Source of the DNA: an uncultured Lachnospiraceae bacterium
Lineage (GTDB): Bacteria > Bacillota > Clostridia > Lachnospirales > Lachnospiraceae
Direction: 5' to 3'
Assembly: GCA_947564645.1 (NCBI GenBank)
Contig: CANOCU010000009.1
Span: 1-64,000, forward strand
DNA length: 64,000 bases
Position 1 is the stretch's first letter, and each line of letters starts with the position of its first letter. The translations under genes were made by a program, and so were the position numbers. Under the pieces are notes generated by a model. The model did no database searches. It was given only the letters and a program-made list of their open reading frames with translations, and was not told the origin of the DNA. Shown in pieces: positions 19,333-27,010 of this stretch.

Positions 19333-20262
19333 TCAATTACAGTATAAATTACATGATCCATACATCGCAAGTATCTTCCGCGCTTTTTCTTTCATGAGCA
19401 GTCTTGCCTCTACCGGCGCGACGATCTCAACGTATTCGCCAAAGGACAGCAGGTAGAGGAAGGTCCAGTCGCTTAACTGGAATCGGAAGTTTACTTCCAG
19501 CGTGCCGTCTTCCAGTTTCGTGATGTATTTTTCCTGAAATTCGTCGTAGACCTTATACGCGATCTTTTCCGAGAAGTGCAGTTTAAACAGGGGGATATCG
19601 TATTCTTCCTTGTAGGCGGGCGTAAGGGAAAAATCGGCCGGCAGCTGCCGGTCGAACAACTGGTCCGTGATCTGCAGATCCCGGATACGGGACAGCTTGT
19701 AAGTGCGGATCTCTTCCCGGTGCCGGGAGAAGGCGATCAGATACCAGGAATGGGATTTAAAGACCAGCTTTAACGGTTCCACAGTCTGTTTGGTTACGGT
19801 CATCTCCGAATTACAGTAAGTGAATGTGATCACGTATTTGTTGATGACGGCACGCTCCAGAGCCGTCATATGGAGCCGCTCCTTTTCGGGACTTCCCCAA
19901 TAGGAAAAATCGATCTCTAGCCATTCAGACTGCAGCGTGTGGCTGAACAGTCCGGCGACCTTGTTCAGCGTCTTATCTGCGTCAGGATAATTTGACGACT
20001 TTAAGATTTGCAGGGCCTGTATAATATTGCTCTGCTCTTCTTTCGTGAAATAGGATTTGTCCAAAGAGAAGCCCTCCAATAAGGAGAGACCGCCGCGGTA
20101 GCCCTTTTGGGAGATGATGGGGATGCCGGCGATCGAGAGCGTATTGATGTCCCTGTAGATCGTGCGGGTAGAGACTTGAAGTTCCTCCGCCAGCTGCTTT
20201 GCCGTGATATTCTCGTGCCGCAGCAGGAGAAAGATGATCTGGATTAGTCTGTCTATCTGCAT
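19333..20262 (-). CDS. WYL-domain transcriptional regulator (YafY-like)
   Basis: A 309-residue regulator. Residues 1-60 form a DeoR-type winged helix (ITAKQLAEELQVSTRTIYRDINTL), and residues ~130-215 hold a WYL ligand domain with the signature SWYLIAFSRHREEIRTYKLSRI. A WCX-like C-terminal part follows. Proteins of this type repress or activate nearby genes on sensing a ligand, sometimes a nucleic acid or nucleotide. The start at 20262 has a GGAGG site and overlaps the end of the upstream small gene by ten bases, so the three minus-strand genes 20845-19333 form one operon. Confidence 0.88.
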   Translation of the reverse strand: MQIDRLIQIIFLLLRHENITAKQLAEELQVSTRTIYRDINTLSIAGIPIISQKGYRGGLSLLEGFSLDKSYFTKEEQSNIIQALQILKSSNYPDADKTLNKVAGLFSHTLQSEWLEIDFSYWGSPEKERLHMTALERAVINKYVITFTYCNSEMTVTKQTVEPLKLVFKSHSWYLIAFSRHREEIRTYKLSRIRDLQITDQLFDRQLPADFSLTPAYKEEYDIPLFKLHFSEKIAYKVYDEFQEKYITKLEDGTLEVNFRFQLSDWTFLYLLSFGEYVEIVAPVEARLLMKEKARKILAMYGSCNLYCN

Positions 20263-20498
20263 GATGGTCCTCCGTGCGCCTGCCCAAGACCGCGATTTCG
20301 TATCTCACAATCGCTGCACATCTTCTGAGACGGCGTATCGGAATGACACCCCAGGCAATACATATCTTCTGGTGAGAACTGGCAGGTATCGGTGGAATAT
20401 TCCGCGGCCAGTCGTATTTGTTCTTCGGTATTTCCGCCGAGTGAAGCCAGATAAACAGGGCACTTTTCACAGTGCAGTCCGCAATATGCTGTTTCCAT
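20253..20498 (-). CDS. Cys-rich small protein (DUF3795-like)
   Basis: An 81-residue protein with eight Cys in patterns that suggest metal binding: YCGLHCEKCPVY near the start, then CLGC, and a late CSDCEIR. This matches DUF3795 proteins, a common small Cys-rich family of unknown function in anaerobes. The ATG at 20498 overlaps the stop codon of the gene before it, with AGGAGAGG upstream. The gene overlaps the WYL regulator gene at its 3' end, which suggests translational coupling. Confidence 0.75.
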   Translation of the reverse strand: METAYCGLHCEKCPVYLASLGGNTEEQIRLAAEYSTDTCQFSPEDMYCLGCHSDTPSQKMCSDCEIRNRGLGQAHGGPSCR

Positions 20499-20845
20499 CA
20501 AAACACCACCTCTCCTAAATATTTGTCATGGGGAACGACCAGGCACTTTTCGATCGCCTTCCAATAGCTGTCGTAAAGATTTTTCTGCGCCATGCCGTAC
20601 TGTTCTTTCGTATCAAATTCCCAGTAGAGCATGTATTTGACACTTTTGACGATGCGGGTGAGCTTAAGCGGGGGAAGGCCTTCTTTGATCTGCGCCAGAT
20701 CAATGTGATAGCCCCGCCTGACCAGCCGGAGCGTGCGCAATCCCTCCTGCTTTTCCAGCAGCTCTTTTGCAGTCAGCATCAGCGCTTCGAATTCCTCGGT
20801 TTGCTGCGGTTTGACCTGATAGATACAGATTTCGGTAAATGGCAT
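20498..20845 (-). CDS. Dimeric alpha/beta-barrel (antibiotic biosynthesis monooxygenase-like) protein
   Basis: A 115-residue protein with the layout of the dimeric alpha+beta barrel (ABM/EthD-like) fold: a first strand TEICIYQVKPQQTEEFEALM, a helix with LLEKQEGLRTLRLVRR, and a late YWEFDTKEQYGMAQKN helix. Such small proteins can be monooxygenases, haem-degrading enzymes or binding proteins; no catalytic residues single out one of these. AAGGAGG precedes ATG 20845. It is first in the operon that leads into the DUF3795 and WYL genes. Confidence 0.65.
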   Translation of the reverse strand: MPFTEICIYQVKPQQTEEFEALMLTAKELLEKQEGLRTLRLVRRGYHIDLAQIKEGLPPLKLTRIVKSVKYMLYWEFDTKEQYGMAQKNLYDSYWKAIEKCLVVPHDKYLGEVVF

Positions 20846-20995
20846 TGTGGATACCTCCTTCTATTTTGCTGTTTATGATAGTTTAACAGTGGGAATATGA
20901 CATAAGTGTGTCGCATTTTTCTGATTTTGTAAATAGATATTGTAAAGAACGGACGGTTCCATTAAACTTTAAGATATCAAGGGGGGTTATCTGTT

Positions 20996-21298
20996 ATGGA
21001 TACGAAAACAATCAAAGCATATCTTGACGAGGACGGCCGCGTGACCCAGATGCCGTCGAAGAAGAAAAAGAAACTCTTTGTGCTGTCCTATCTGGCAGAC
21101 CGTATTCCGGAGGACCGGGAATATACGGAGCGCGAATTTAACGAAGTGCTAAGCGGGCTGCACACGTTCGGGGACGCGGCCACGCTCCGGCGGGAGATGT
21201 ACGATTACTTCCTGATCGACCGCAAACAGAACGGGAGCCTGTATGCGGTGAAGAAGGACAGGCTTCCGGCGGAAGCGCTAGTTGAGAGATATTGCTGA
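20996..21298 (+). CDS. DUF2087 domain-containing protein
   Basis: A 100-residue protein matching DUF2087: KKKKLFVLSYLADRIPEDREYTE, then a helix with NEVLSGLHTFGDAATLRREMYDYFLIDR, and a short DGSLYAV-like end. Members are often fused to or encoded beside helix-turn-helix regulators or metabolic enzymes and are thought to bind nucleic acid, but their role is not proven. GGGGGG lies upstream of ATG 20996. The next gene, a kinase-like protein, starts 28 bases after its stop. Confidence 0.85.
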   Translation: MDTKTIKAYLDEDGRVTQMPSKKKKKLFVLSYLADRIPEDREYTEREFNEVLSGLHTFGDAATLRREMYDYFLIDRKQNGSLYAVKKDRLPAEALVERYC

Positions 21299-21326
21299 TA
21301 AGACTTGGAGCAGAAAGAAGAACCCT

Positions 21327-22241
21327 ATGGTCACACATGAAATAGATGGAATCAGATTTCAGCTTAAAACCTACCAGGATCTGACATGGTTAAAGAAATA
21401 TGGCACGGTGTTCTCCGTGATCGATGCAACAGGATCAGGGTGTATCTGTTTTGGCGTGGCGGATAAAAATGGCCGTGACAGATATTTTATCAAAATAGCG
21501 GGAGCGGATACGGTGGATGCGGAAATCGCTCCTGCGAAATCAGTGGAGATCCTGAAAGGTGCGGCAGAACTGTACCGGGTGTTAAAGCATTCGTCTTTGG
21601 TGGAATTGCTGGCGCATTATTCTTACCGCGCGTATTATGTTGCGGTGTTTCGCTGGGTGGAAGGAGAATGTCTTTTTGATCATTGGAATTTTGATCAGTA
21701 TAATAAAACACCAGGTTTAGTCAGTCCCGCAGTACGGTTTCATAATCTGCCGGTTGAGAAGAAACTGTCTGCGGCAGAACACATTTTTTCCTTTCTGGAG
21801 ACGGTAGCCGCAAAACGGTACGTGGCGGTGGATTTTTATGACGGAAGCCTGATCTATGATTTCAAGGCAGATCGGATGATGATCTGTGACATTGACTTGT
21901 TTCGGAAACAGCCGGCTTACAATGATATAGGAGAGGGATATTGGGGAAGCAAAAGGATGAAAGCGCCGGAAGAATATGTCCTGGGTGCTGCGATCGATGA
22001 AAGAACGAATGTGTTTACGGCAGGTGCCCTGCTCTTTGGCTTTTTCGGAACTTATACACAGGCAGAGATCGAGGATAGATATCGGTATGGAAGAGTGCTT
22101 CCGTGCAGGATAGAACAGTGGGAACTGAGTAAGGAAGCATATGCTGCGGTGTCAAAGGCGATCAGTCCGGACAGGGAGATGCGGTATCAGACAATGGCAC
22201 AGTTCCGAGGGGCTTTTCTGGAGGCAGTTGGGTGGCAGTAA
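21327..22241 (+). CDS. Protein-kinase-like (Ser/Thr kinase fold) protein
   Basis: A 304-residue soluble protein with a reduced protein-kinase fold. The ATP lysine is probably Lys56 in RYFIKIAGAD. The catalytic loop is probably VAVDFYDGSLIYD (Asp169) and the metal-binding Asp is in MICDIDLF. An APE-like motif (KAPEEYV) precedes DERTNVFTAGALLFGFF, the usual helix-F region. No glycine-rich loop of classic form is seen. The substrate is unknown; it could be a true kinase or an aminoglycoside-kinase-like enzyme. I place the start at ATG 21327, with AGAAG upstream; the longer frame overlaps the DUF2087 gene. Confidence 0.75.
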   Translation: MVTHEIDGIRFQLKTYQDLTWLKKYGTVFSVIDATGSGCICFGVADKNGRDRYFIKIAGADTVDAEIAPAKSVEILKGAAELYRVLKHSSLVELLAHYSYRAYYVAVFRWVEGECLFDHWNFDQYNKTPGLVSPAVRFHNLPVEKKLSAAEHIFSFLETVAAKRYVAVDFYDGSLIYDFKADRMMICDIDLFRKQPAYNDIGEGYWGSKRMKAPEEYVLGAAIDERTNVFTAGALLFGFFGTYTQAEIEDRYRYGRVLPCRIEQWELSKEAYAAVSKAISPDREMRYQTMAQFRGAFLEAVGWQ

Positions 22242-22310
22242 GAGCAGATGTGACCGCGGTGGGCCTTCAGCAACAGGGTTATTTTAGAGGGGATTGGAAA
22301 GGAGTATACT

Positions 22311-23111
22311 TTGCAAAAACTCAATTATTTCATAGAAGGCCTGCAGGGCGCAGGCAAGAGCACTCTGGTACAGAAGCTCTCGGAGCGCCTGTCCGGTTAT
22401 ACCGTATTCCGGGAGGGGGACTATTCCCCTGTGGAGCTGGCATGGTGTGCCTATACGACCAAAGAACAGTATCAAGACATATTGGCGCAGTATCCGTCGC
22501 TGAAGGAAGAGATCCGGGCCAAAACGGTTTCCGAGGGAGAGCGCAGGATCATCTGCTATACACAGATCCTGACAGAGATACCGGATTTTCACAGGAATCT
22601 GGAAAAGCTGGAGATCTACAACGGAAATCTGGACAGGGCATCTTTCGAGGCCGTGGTTCTGGAACGTTTTGGGAAGTGGGACGGTGAAGGACAGATCTTC
22701 GAGTGTTCCATGTTTCAGAATATCATTGAGAACCAGATCCTCTATCTGGGAATGGGCGATGAGGAGATCCTTGCTTTTTACAGAAGACTGGAGAAGCTTT
22801 TGGACGACAGGCCGTATCGGATCCTGTATCTTGATGTGGAGGATATTGCGGGGGCGATCGCTGTGATCCAGAAGGAGCGGTCCGATGATGCGGGGAATGA
22901 GTTGTGGTTTCCGCTGATGCTGCGCTATCTGGAGGAGTCGCCCTACGGGAAAGCGCATGGCCTGCGCGGACTGGAAGGACTGCTGGCGCATTTAGAACAT
23001 CGAAGAGACCTGGAACGCCGGATCATAGAGGAAGTCTTTCGGGAGAAGGCGGTCGTGCTCAGGGCCAAGGAGTATCAGATCACAGAGTCGATGATCACAG
23101 ATCTTGCGTAG
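22311..23111 (+). CDS. P-loop kinase-like protein
   Basis: A 266-residue protein with a Walker A loop right at the start: FIEGLQGAGKSTL (residues 8-20). The following Glu-Gly-Asp (FREGDYSP), the central acidic EVVLERFGKWDG-type segment (seen as EAVVLERFGKWDGEG) and IFECSMFQNIIENQI resemble deoxynucleoside-kinase or thymidylate-kinase relatives. The substrate cannot be fixed. The start is TTG 22311 with AAAGGAG about 11 bases upstream. It lies between the kinase-like protein and a MutT-type NUDIX gene, all in the same direction. Confidence 0.75.
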   Translation: MQKLNYFIEGLQGAGKSTLVQKLSERLSGYTVFREGDYSPVELAWCAYTTKEQYQDILAQYPSLKEEIRAKTVSEGERRIICYTQILTEIPDFHRNLEKLEIYNGNLDRASFEAVVLERFGKWDGEGQIFECSMFQNIIENQILYLGMGDEEILAFYRRLEKLLDDRPYRILYLDVEDIAGAIAVIQKERSDDAGNELWFPLMLRYLEESPYGKAHGLRGLEGLLAHLEHRRDLERRIIEEVFREKAVVLRAKEYQITESMITDLA

Positions 23112-23180
23112 GCGCCTGCCGAAGCCATATACAGAAGCTTTTGCCCAAATTCGCGCGTTAAGCAAGAAGGGAGAATTATT

Positions 23181-23597
23181 ATGAAGACAATACGGGTAGC
23201 GGCGGCGATTATCTGCGACGATATGGAAAATCCCGCGAAGATATTTGCGACAGCCAAGGGATATGGGGAGTTCAAAGGACAGTGGGAGTTTCCCGGAGGC
23301 AAGATCGAGGCAGGAGAATCCTCTGAGGAGACGCTTGTCAGGGAGATCAGGGAAGAACTGGATACGGAGATTGAAGTGGGCGCACTGTTCCATACCATTG
23401 AGTATGACTATCCGGCATTTCATCTTTCCATGGATTGTTTCCTGGCGAAGGTGAAGACGGGCGGCCTGACGCTGAAGGAGGCGGAGGCGGCCAGATGGCT
23501 TACAAGAAGGGAACTGTATGAAGTGCAGTGGCTGCCGGCGGATATTTCGCTGATAGAGGTGTTGGAAAAGAGGATGACTGGCACAGATGCTTTGTAA
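23181..23597 (+). CDS. NUDIX hydrolase (MutT-like)
   Basis: A 138-residue NUDIX enzyme of the MutT/8-oxo-dGTP diphosphatase type. The NUDIX box runs from GGKIEAGES to REIREELD (about residues 39-64) with all metal-binding Glu residues. The GQWEFPGGK lead-in and the following EYDYPAFHLSMDCFLA are typical of MutT, which cleans oxidised purine nucleotides from the pool. GAAGGGAG precedes ATG 23181. After its stop comes the dyad promoter that drives the ADP-ribosyltransferase cassette. Confidence 0.9.
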   Translation: MKTIRVAAAIICDDMENPAKIFATAKGYGEFKGQWEFPGGKIEAGESSEETLVREIREELDTEIEVGALFHTIEYDYPAFHLSMDCFLAKVKTGGLTLKEAEAARWLTRRELYEVQWLPADISLIEVLEKRMTGTDAL

Positions 23598-23601
23598 AAA
23601 G

Positions 23602-23636
23602 TATAGTTAACGGCATTAGAAATTTCGTTTACTATA
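23602..23636 (+). promoter_or_regulatory. Dyad promoter of the ART cassette
   Basis: TTAACG (23607-23612) and TACTAT (23630-23635) are 17 bases apart, a plausible sigma-A promoter. Around it, TATAGTTAACG (23602-23612) is an almost perfect inverted repeat of CGTTTACTATA (23626-23636), with one mismatch. An operator placed over the whole promoter would suit repression by a protein from the cassette. Closely related sequences occur at 43137-43165 and, more degraded, at 28601-28632 and 57529-57551. Confidence 0.65.
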
Positions 23637-23681
23637 AGTACAAAGCAGACAGGCATAGAAGGAACAGGAAGTGAAGTTTGA

Positions 23682-23897
23682 ATGAGTGAGAGAGAGCAGA
23701 TTATCTATATGCAGACCAGACTGATCAGGCTGGCGTCTGAAAAATGGAACCGGCCAATAGACCAGATTGCCAGACTATTTGCAAAGCACGGCGTGTTAAA
23801 GTATATAGAGGAATGTTTTGAAATTTTTCATGTGGAGGGCGATGAAGCGATCTTAGAAGATATTGAGGGATATCTTAGAAACAGAGGGGTAATATGA
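23682..23897 (+). CDS. Small protein of ART cassette (DUF3791-like)
   Basis: A 71-residue protein resembling DUF3791: EREQIIYMQTRLIRLAS, then LFAKHGVLKYIEECFEIFHVEGDEAILEDIEGYL. Small DUF3791-type proteins are commonly encoded next to DUF3990 ADP-ribosyltransferase-like proteins in Clostridia. The stop overlaps the start of the next gene (ATGA), so translation is coupled. By position and size it is a candidate antitoxin, immunity or accessory protein; this is an inference. Confidence 0.75.
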   Translation: MSEREQIIYMQTRLIRLASEKWNRPIDQIARLFAKHGVLKYIEECFEIFHVEGDEAILEDIEGYLRNRGVI

Positions 23898-24463
23898 GAA
23901 TGCAGGAATTGGTAAATGACATGATCTTGTATCACGGAAGTTATTGCGAGGTGCAGACGCCAAGGCTGCAATACTGTGCCAAACATAAAGATTTTGGTCA
24001 GGGATTTTATTTGACCACATCTCGTGATCAGGCTGAAAACTTTGCGCGGATCAGTACCAGAAGGGCGGTTGCTAATGGACATGTTAGCGCAGACAGGCGC
24101 TATGGGTTTATTTCCGTATACAGGCTTCAGTCTGTTGAGGGGCTTTCGATCAGAGTTTACCAGACGGCGGATGCAGAATGGCTTCACTGTGTGGTTGGTC
24201 ACAGGAAAGCGCGATCTTTTCCGGATTTGATCCGGGAACTTGGCGAGATGGATATCATCGGCGGAAAAATTGCCAATGACAATACGAATGCGACGATAAC
24301 GGCATACATGGCAGGTGCATATGGGCAAGTAGGAACATGGCAGGCTGATGATATATGTATCAGCCTATTGCTTCCGGAGCGGTTACAGGATCAATTTTGT
24401 TTTAGAACGAAAGCGGCGCTTAAGCGTCTTGCATTTGTGGAAGGCAGGCAGATATGGCTATAG
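23894..24463 (+). CDS. ADP-ribosyltransferase-like protein (DUF3990)
   Basis: A 189-residue DUF3990 protein with the ADP-ribosyltransferase fold. It opens with ILYHGSYCEVQTP (His14), followed by the DFGQGFYLTTSRDQAENFA block (Tyr39), EWLHCVVGHR and a late DQFCFRTKAALKRLAF (Gln167 in the position expected for the third triad residue). An H-Y-Q-type active site would be compatible with an ART toxin or DNA/protein modifier. Both small genes around it overlap it. I infer an ART toxin with two cognate small proteins; no direct evidence of toxicity is available from sequence. Confidence 0.8.
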   Translation: MRMQELVNDMILYHGSYCEVQTPRLQYCAKHKDFGQGFYLTTSRDQAENFARISTRRAVANGHVSADRRYGFISVYRLQSVEGLSIRVYQTADAEWLHCVVGHRKARSFPDLIRELGEMDIIGGKIANDNTNATITAYMAGAYGQVGTWQADDICISLLLPERLQDQFCFRTKAALKRLAFVEGRQIWL

Positions 24464-24687
24464 AGAAGGTGGTTTCTGAGGAAACAAAAAAGAATGCGAT
24501 TGACTTACTGGTGACTATGGTAGTGGATGAACTGGCTGAAGAGATGAGCGTGCCGCCGGAAGAATTGCTGTCGGAGTTTATTGCGTCCAATACAGGAAAG
24601 CTGCTCTATGACGAGACTTCGAAGTTGTGGTGGAGCGGGCCGTCGGATCTTGCAGAAATGTATAAAAAGGAAATAGCGGGAAATTAA
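24454..24687 (+). CDS. Small protein of ART cassette
   Basis: A 77-residue protein that overlaps the ART gene by ten bases. It starts with a helical, acidic region (MAIEKVVSEETKKNAIDLLVTMVVDELAEEM) and continues with VPPEELLSEFIASNTGKLLYDETSKLWW, ending in GPSDLAEMYKKEIAGN. The C-terminal KLWWSGPSDLAEMY segment recurs in small partners of clostridial ART-like genes as I recall, which is weak evidence. It is the second candidate antitoxin or accessory protein of the cassette. Confidence 0.7.
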   Translation: MAIEKVVSEETKKNAIDLLVTMVVDELAEEMSVPPEELLSEFIASNTGKLLYDETSKLWWSGPSDLAEMYKKEIAGN

Positions 24688-24696
24688 AAAAATATC

Positions 24697-24727
24697 TTGA
24701 CTCCTACGTTACGTAATAGTTTATTGT
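24697..24727 (+). promoter_or_regulatory. MerR-type promoter/operator
   Basis: TTGACT (24697-24702) and TATTGT (24722-24727) are 19 bases apart, the long spacing that MerR regulators correct by twisting the DNA. The spacer carries the dyad TACGTTACGTA, as in promoters of TipA-like regulators. It lies ahead of the MerR gene at 24866 and so is probably autoregulated. Confidence 0.7.
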
Positions 24728-24865
24728 ATACTTACACGGGAAAATACAAAAAAGAAAGCCTATGATTGCAGTCCTGCCTCCCTGCCGTGCCGAGCGTACA
24801 CATGCCATACAGATACGCAGCAAAGCGGCAGGATGCAGACACAGACGCAACAAGGGGAAAGATTC

Positions 24866-25675
24866 ATGGTAAGGATGACAGTAAAGGAAGTAAGTAAATT
24901 GACGGGAGTGAGTATACGCACTCTCCAATATTACGACAAGATCGGACTTTTGCCGCCGACGGGTTATACGGAGTCCGGTTACCGGCTGTATGACGATACG
25001 GCTATGGAAAGGCTGCAGCAGATTTTACTGTTTCGGGAATTGGAATTTCCGCTGAAGGTGATCGGAGAGATTCTGTCCGGACCGGACTTCGACAAGGACA
25101 AGGCGTTGGAACAGCAGATCATGCTGTTGACGCTGAAAAAGGAGCATCTGGAACGGTTGATCGATTTTGCCCGTGGAATACGTTTGACAGGAGGAAGGAC
25201 AATGGATTTTTCAGTATTTGATCAGCAAAAGATCGAGGAATACAAAAGACAGGCAAAGGAGCAGTGGGGCAATACGGCCGAGTACAAGGAGTCGGTTCAA
25301 AAGGCAGCAGGCAGAAGCAGTGAGGAAGAGAAGGCGGTGATGGAGAATTTCATGCAGATTTTTGCTGAATTTGGCAGACACAGGGATGCCTTGCCGGAAT
25401 CTGCCGATGCACAGGAGCTGGTGAAGAAACTGCAGGATTTGGAAAGCAGCGGTATAACATGTAAGAAGGAAATGGGGACTGCCCCGACGGCGCCGGATCT
25501 GACGGCGCTGACGGGGCAGTTTCTATATAGGTACTGTCGACTGATTGCATTAACTATATGGGCATTCAACTACGCAGTCAATGACAAGACAGTGAAAAGA
25601 TGTTATTATAAAACAAATGTAGTAGATATCGTCAATTTTAGTTATGCGAAAAGAATGCGACGGAGGACAAAATGA
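24866..25675 (+). CDS. MerR/TipA-like regulator with damaged C-terminus
   Basis: A MerR regulator of 269 residues as read. The N-terminal DNA-binding domain is intact (MTVKEVSKLTGVSIRTLQYYDKIGLLPP), followed by the coiled dimerisation helix and the start of a TipAS ligand domain (FSVFDQQKIEEYKRQAKEQWGNTAEY and FMQIFAEFGRHRDALPESADAQELVKKLQD). After about residue 192 the TipAS sequence stops and the frame reads through a terminator-like hairpin and a promoter of the next gene, so the last ~75 residues are not real domain sequence. The ligand pocket must be incomplete. ATG 24866 follows GGGGAA. The stop overlaps the XRE gene start. Confidence 0.75.
   Translation: MVRMTVKEVSKLTGVSIRTLQYYDKIGLLPPTGYTESGYRLYDDTAMERLQQILLFRELEFPLKVIGEILSGPDFDKDKALEQQIMLLTLKKEHLERLIDFARGIRLTGGRTMDFSVFDQQKIEEYKRQAKEQWGNTAEYKESVQKAAGRSSEEEKAVMENFMQIFAEFGRHRDALPESADAQELVKKLQDLESSGITCKKEMGTAPTAPDLTALTGQFLYRYCRLIALTIWAFNYAVNDKTVKRCYYKTNVVDIVNFSYAKRMRRRTK
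25478..25524 (+). terminator. Terminator-like hairpin inside the MerR reading frame
   Basis: ACTGCCCCG (25478-25486) pairs with CGGGGCAGT (25512-25520) followed by TTTCT. It lies in the tail of the MerR open frame, where the TipAS domain should be, which suggests that this DNA was originally intergenic. Confidence 0.6.
25581..25609 (+). promoter_or_regulatory. Probable promoter of the XRE gene
   Basis: ATGACA (25581-25586) and TATTAT (25604-25609) are exactly 17 bases apart. The site lies 63 bases before the XRE start at 25672 but still within the MerR open frame, further support for the frame being a read-through. Confidence 0.6.
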
Positions 25676-26094
25676 GACGCAGACCGGAATATGACAGAAG
25701 AATGATCGGAGAGAACCTTCGGAGATGCCGTCAGCGGAGGAACTTGTCCGTTGAGCAGGTCAGGGAATATCTTAACATAGGTTCCCTTCAGGCGATCTAT
25801 AAGTGGGAAGAAGGTAAGAGTTATCCGCAGACCGATACGATGTTTGCGTTGATGGAATTGTATGAGATTGAACTGCGGGATTTATTGGATTGTTCCAGGA
25901 CAACGGATTTCGTAGATGAAGGAGAGACTGGCCCTGAGAATATACCGCAGATTACCCTGTGTTGTACGTTAGGTACGGTCGGCGGGTTTTTGACGATTGA
26001 AAAGGAAGGTGTTGGAAAACGGCGAAGGATATATACGGAGTTGATACACTATATGTCTAATGGTCATCACCAGATGGTGGGAGGCGTAACATAG
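25672..26094 (+). CDS. XRE family helix-turn-helix protein
   Basis: A 140-residue protein with an HTH in residues 10-65: MIGENLRRCRQRRNLSVEQVREYL, then GSLQAIYKWEEGKSYPQTDTMFALMELYEI. The C-terminal ~60 residues (after DLLDC) are unassigned and contain a Cys-rich ITLCCTLGTVGGF segment. Its ATG overlaps the MerR stop, but it probably has its own promoter at 25581. A PIN-like gene follows 26 bases downstream. Confidence 0.75.
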   Translation: MRRRPEYDRRMIGENLRRCRQRRNLSVEQVREYLNIGSLQAIYKWEEGKSYPQTDTMFALMELYEIELRDLLDCSRTTDFVDEGETGPENIPQITLCCTLGTVGGFLTIEKEGVGKRRRIYTELIHYMSNGHHQMVGGVT

Positions 26095-26120
26095 TCAGAT
26101 GATAGTCAGGGAGTGGCCGG

Positions 26121-26774
26121 ATGTTGTTTCTGATCGATTATGAGAATGTGGGAAACGCAGGCATGAGAGGATGCAGTCTTTTGAATGCGCAGGATCATGT
26201 GATCGTTTTTTACAGTGATGCCAGTAAGAATATGGAGCGTGGAAGTCTGGAGGAGATCAGCGCTTCGGAGTGTACCTTTGAAGTCTGTAAGCTTTGCAAG
26301 GCAGGGAAGAATGCCCTGGACTTTTATATTGCATCCAGACTGGGGGAGATGATCGGCGGCGGTTATATGGGAAGTGTGGTGATCGTCAGCAGAGACAGCG
26401 GATTTCAGGCGGTTCGGGATTACTGGAACGTGAGGGCGCCACATAAGAGGAAGGTATTGCTGCAGCCGTGTATTGAGGACGGTGTTATAAGCGGCAATAA
26501 GGACAGTGAGCTTGTGAAGGAATTGAAGCGAAGGCATGAGAACCTTGCCATTGGAGATTATTATTCTGTCTGGTCGAAAAGAAGAAAGACGAAGGAAATT
26601 CTACAGAAGCTGTTTGCCGGCACGGAGTATGAGGATAAGACCGACGCGATCTTTTGTCTGTTGGAGGGTAAGAAGAAACATCCGAGAGAAATTTACCTGG
26701 GCAGTCTGCATTTATTCGGACGCAAGGATGGGCTGGCGATCTACAACAGGATCAAAGCATGTGACAAGCTGTGA
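26121..26774 (+). CDS. PIN-like domain protein
   Basis: A 217-residue protein with a PIN/NYN-like N-terminal domain: LFLIDYENVGNAGMRG (Asp6, Glu8), GKNALDFYIASRLGEMI (Asp67) and VVIVSRDSGFQAVRDYW (Asp92). These acids are spaced as in metal-dependent PIN nucleases. The C-terminal half is a helical part with a Lys/Arg-rich stretch (WSKRRKTKEILQKL). The family is common in Firmicutes as a stand-alone RNase-like protein of unknown target. ATG 26121 has GGGAG upstream. It ends in a terminator. Confidence 0.8.
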   Translation: MLFLIDYENVGNAGMRGCSLLNAQDHVIVFYSDASKNMERGSLEEISASECTFEVCKLCKAGKNALDFYIASRLGEMIGGGYMGSVVIVSRDSGFQAVRDYWNVRAPHKRKVLLQPCIEDGVISGNKDSELVKELKRRHENLAIGDYYSVWSKRRKTKEILQKLFAGTEYEDKTDAIFCLLEGKKKHPREIYLGSLHLFGRKDGLAIYNRIKACDKL

Positions 26775-26784
26775 ACAATATATT

Positions 26785-26825
26785 AGCAGGGGGATTCCGT
26801 ATATGGAGTGCCATCTGCTTTTTTT
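26785..26825 (+). terminator. Probable terminator after PIN-like gene
   Basis: AGCAG (26785-26789) can pair with CTGCT (26815-26819), with further pairing inside (ATGG with CCAT), followed by a run of six Ts to 26825. The stem is moderate. The 185 bases from here to the NUDIX gene hold nothing else I can support. Confidence 0.5.
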
Positions 26826-27010
26826 AGGCATTAACGTATGAATTGAAGGAGTGTACGAACAAAAATGCATCTGTGCATTTATGAGTCAATATGATAAAAT
26901 AGACACGGATAAAACAGGATGCAGAAGGATTACAAGAACGTGAACAAAAGAAACATCAAATGTAATAATGAAATGAGAAGATGAGAGAGCGAAACGCTAA
27001 GGAGACATAT

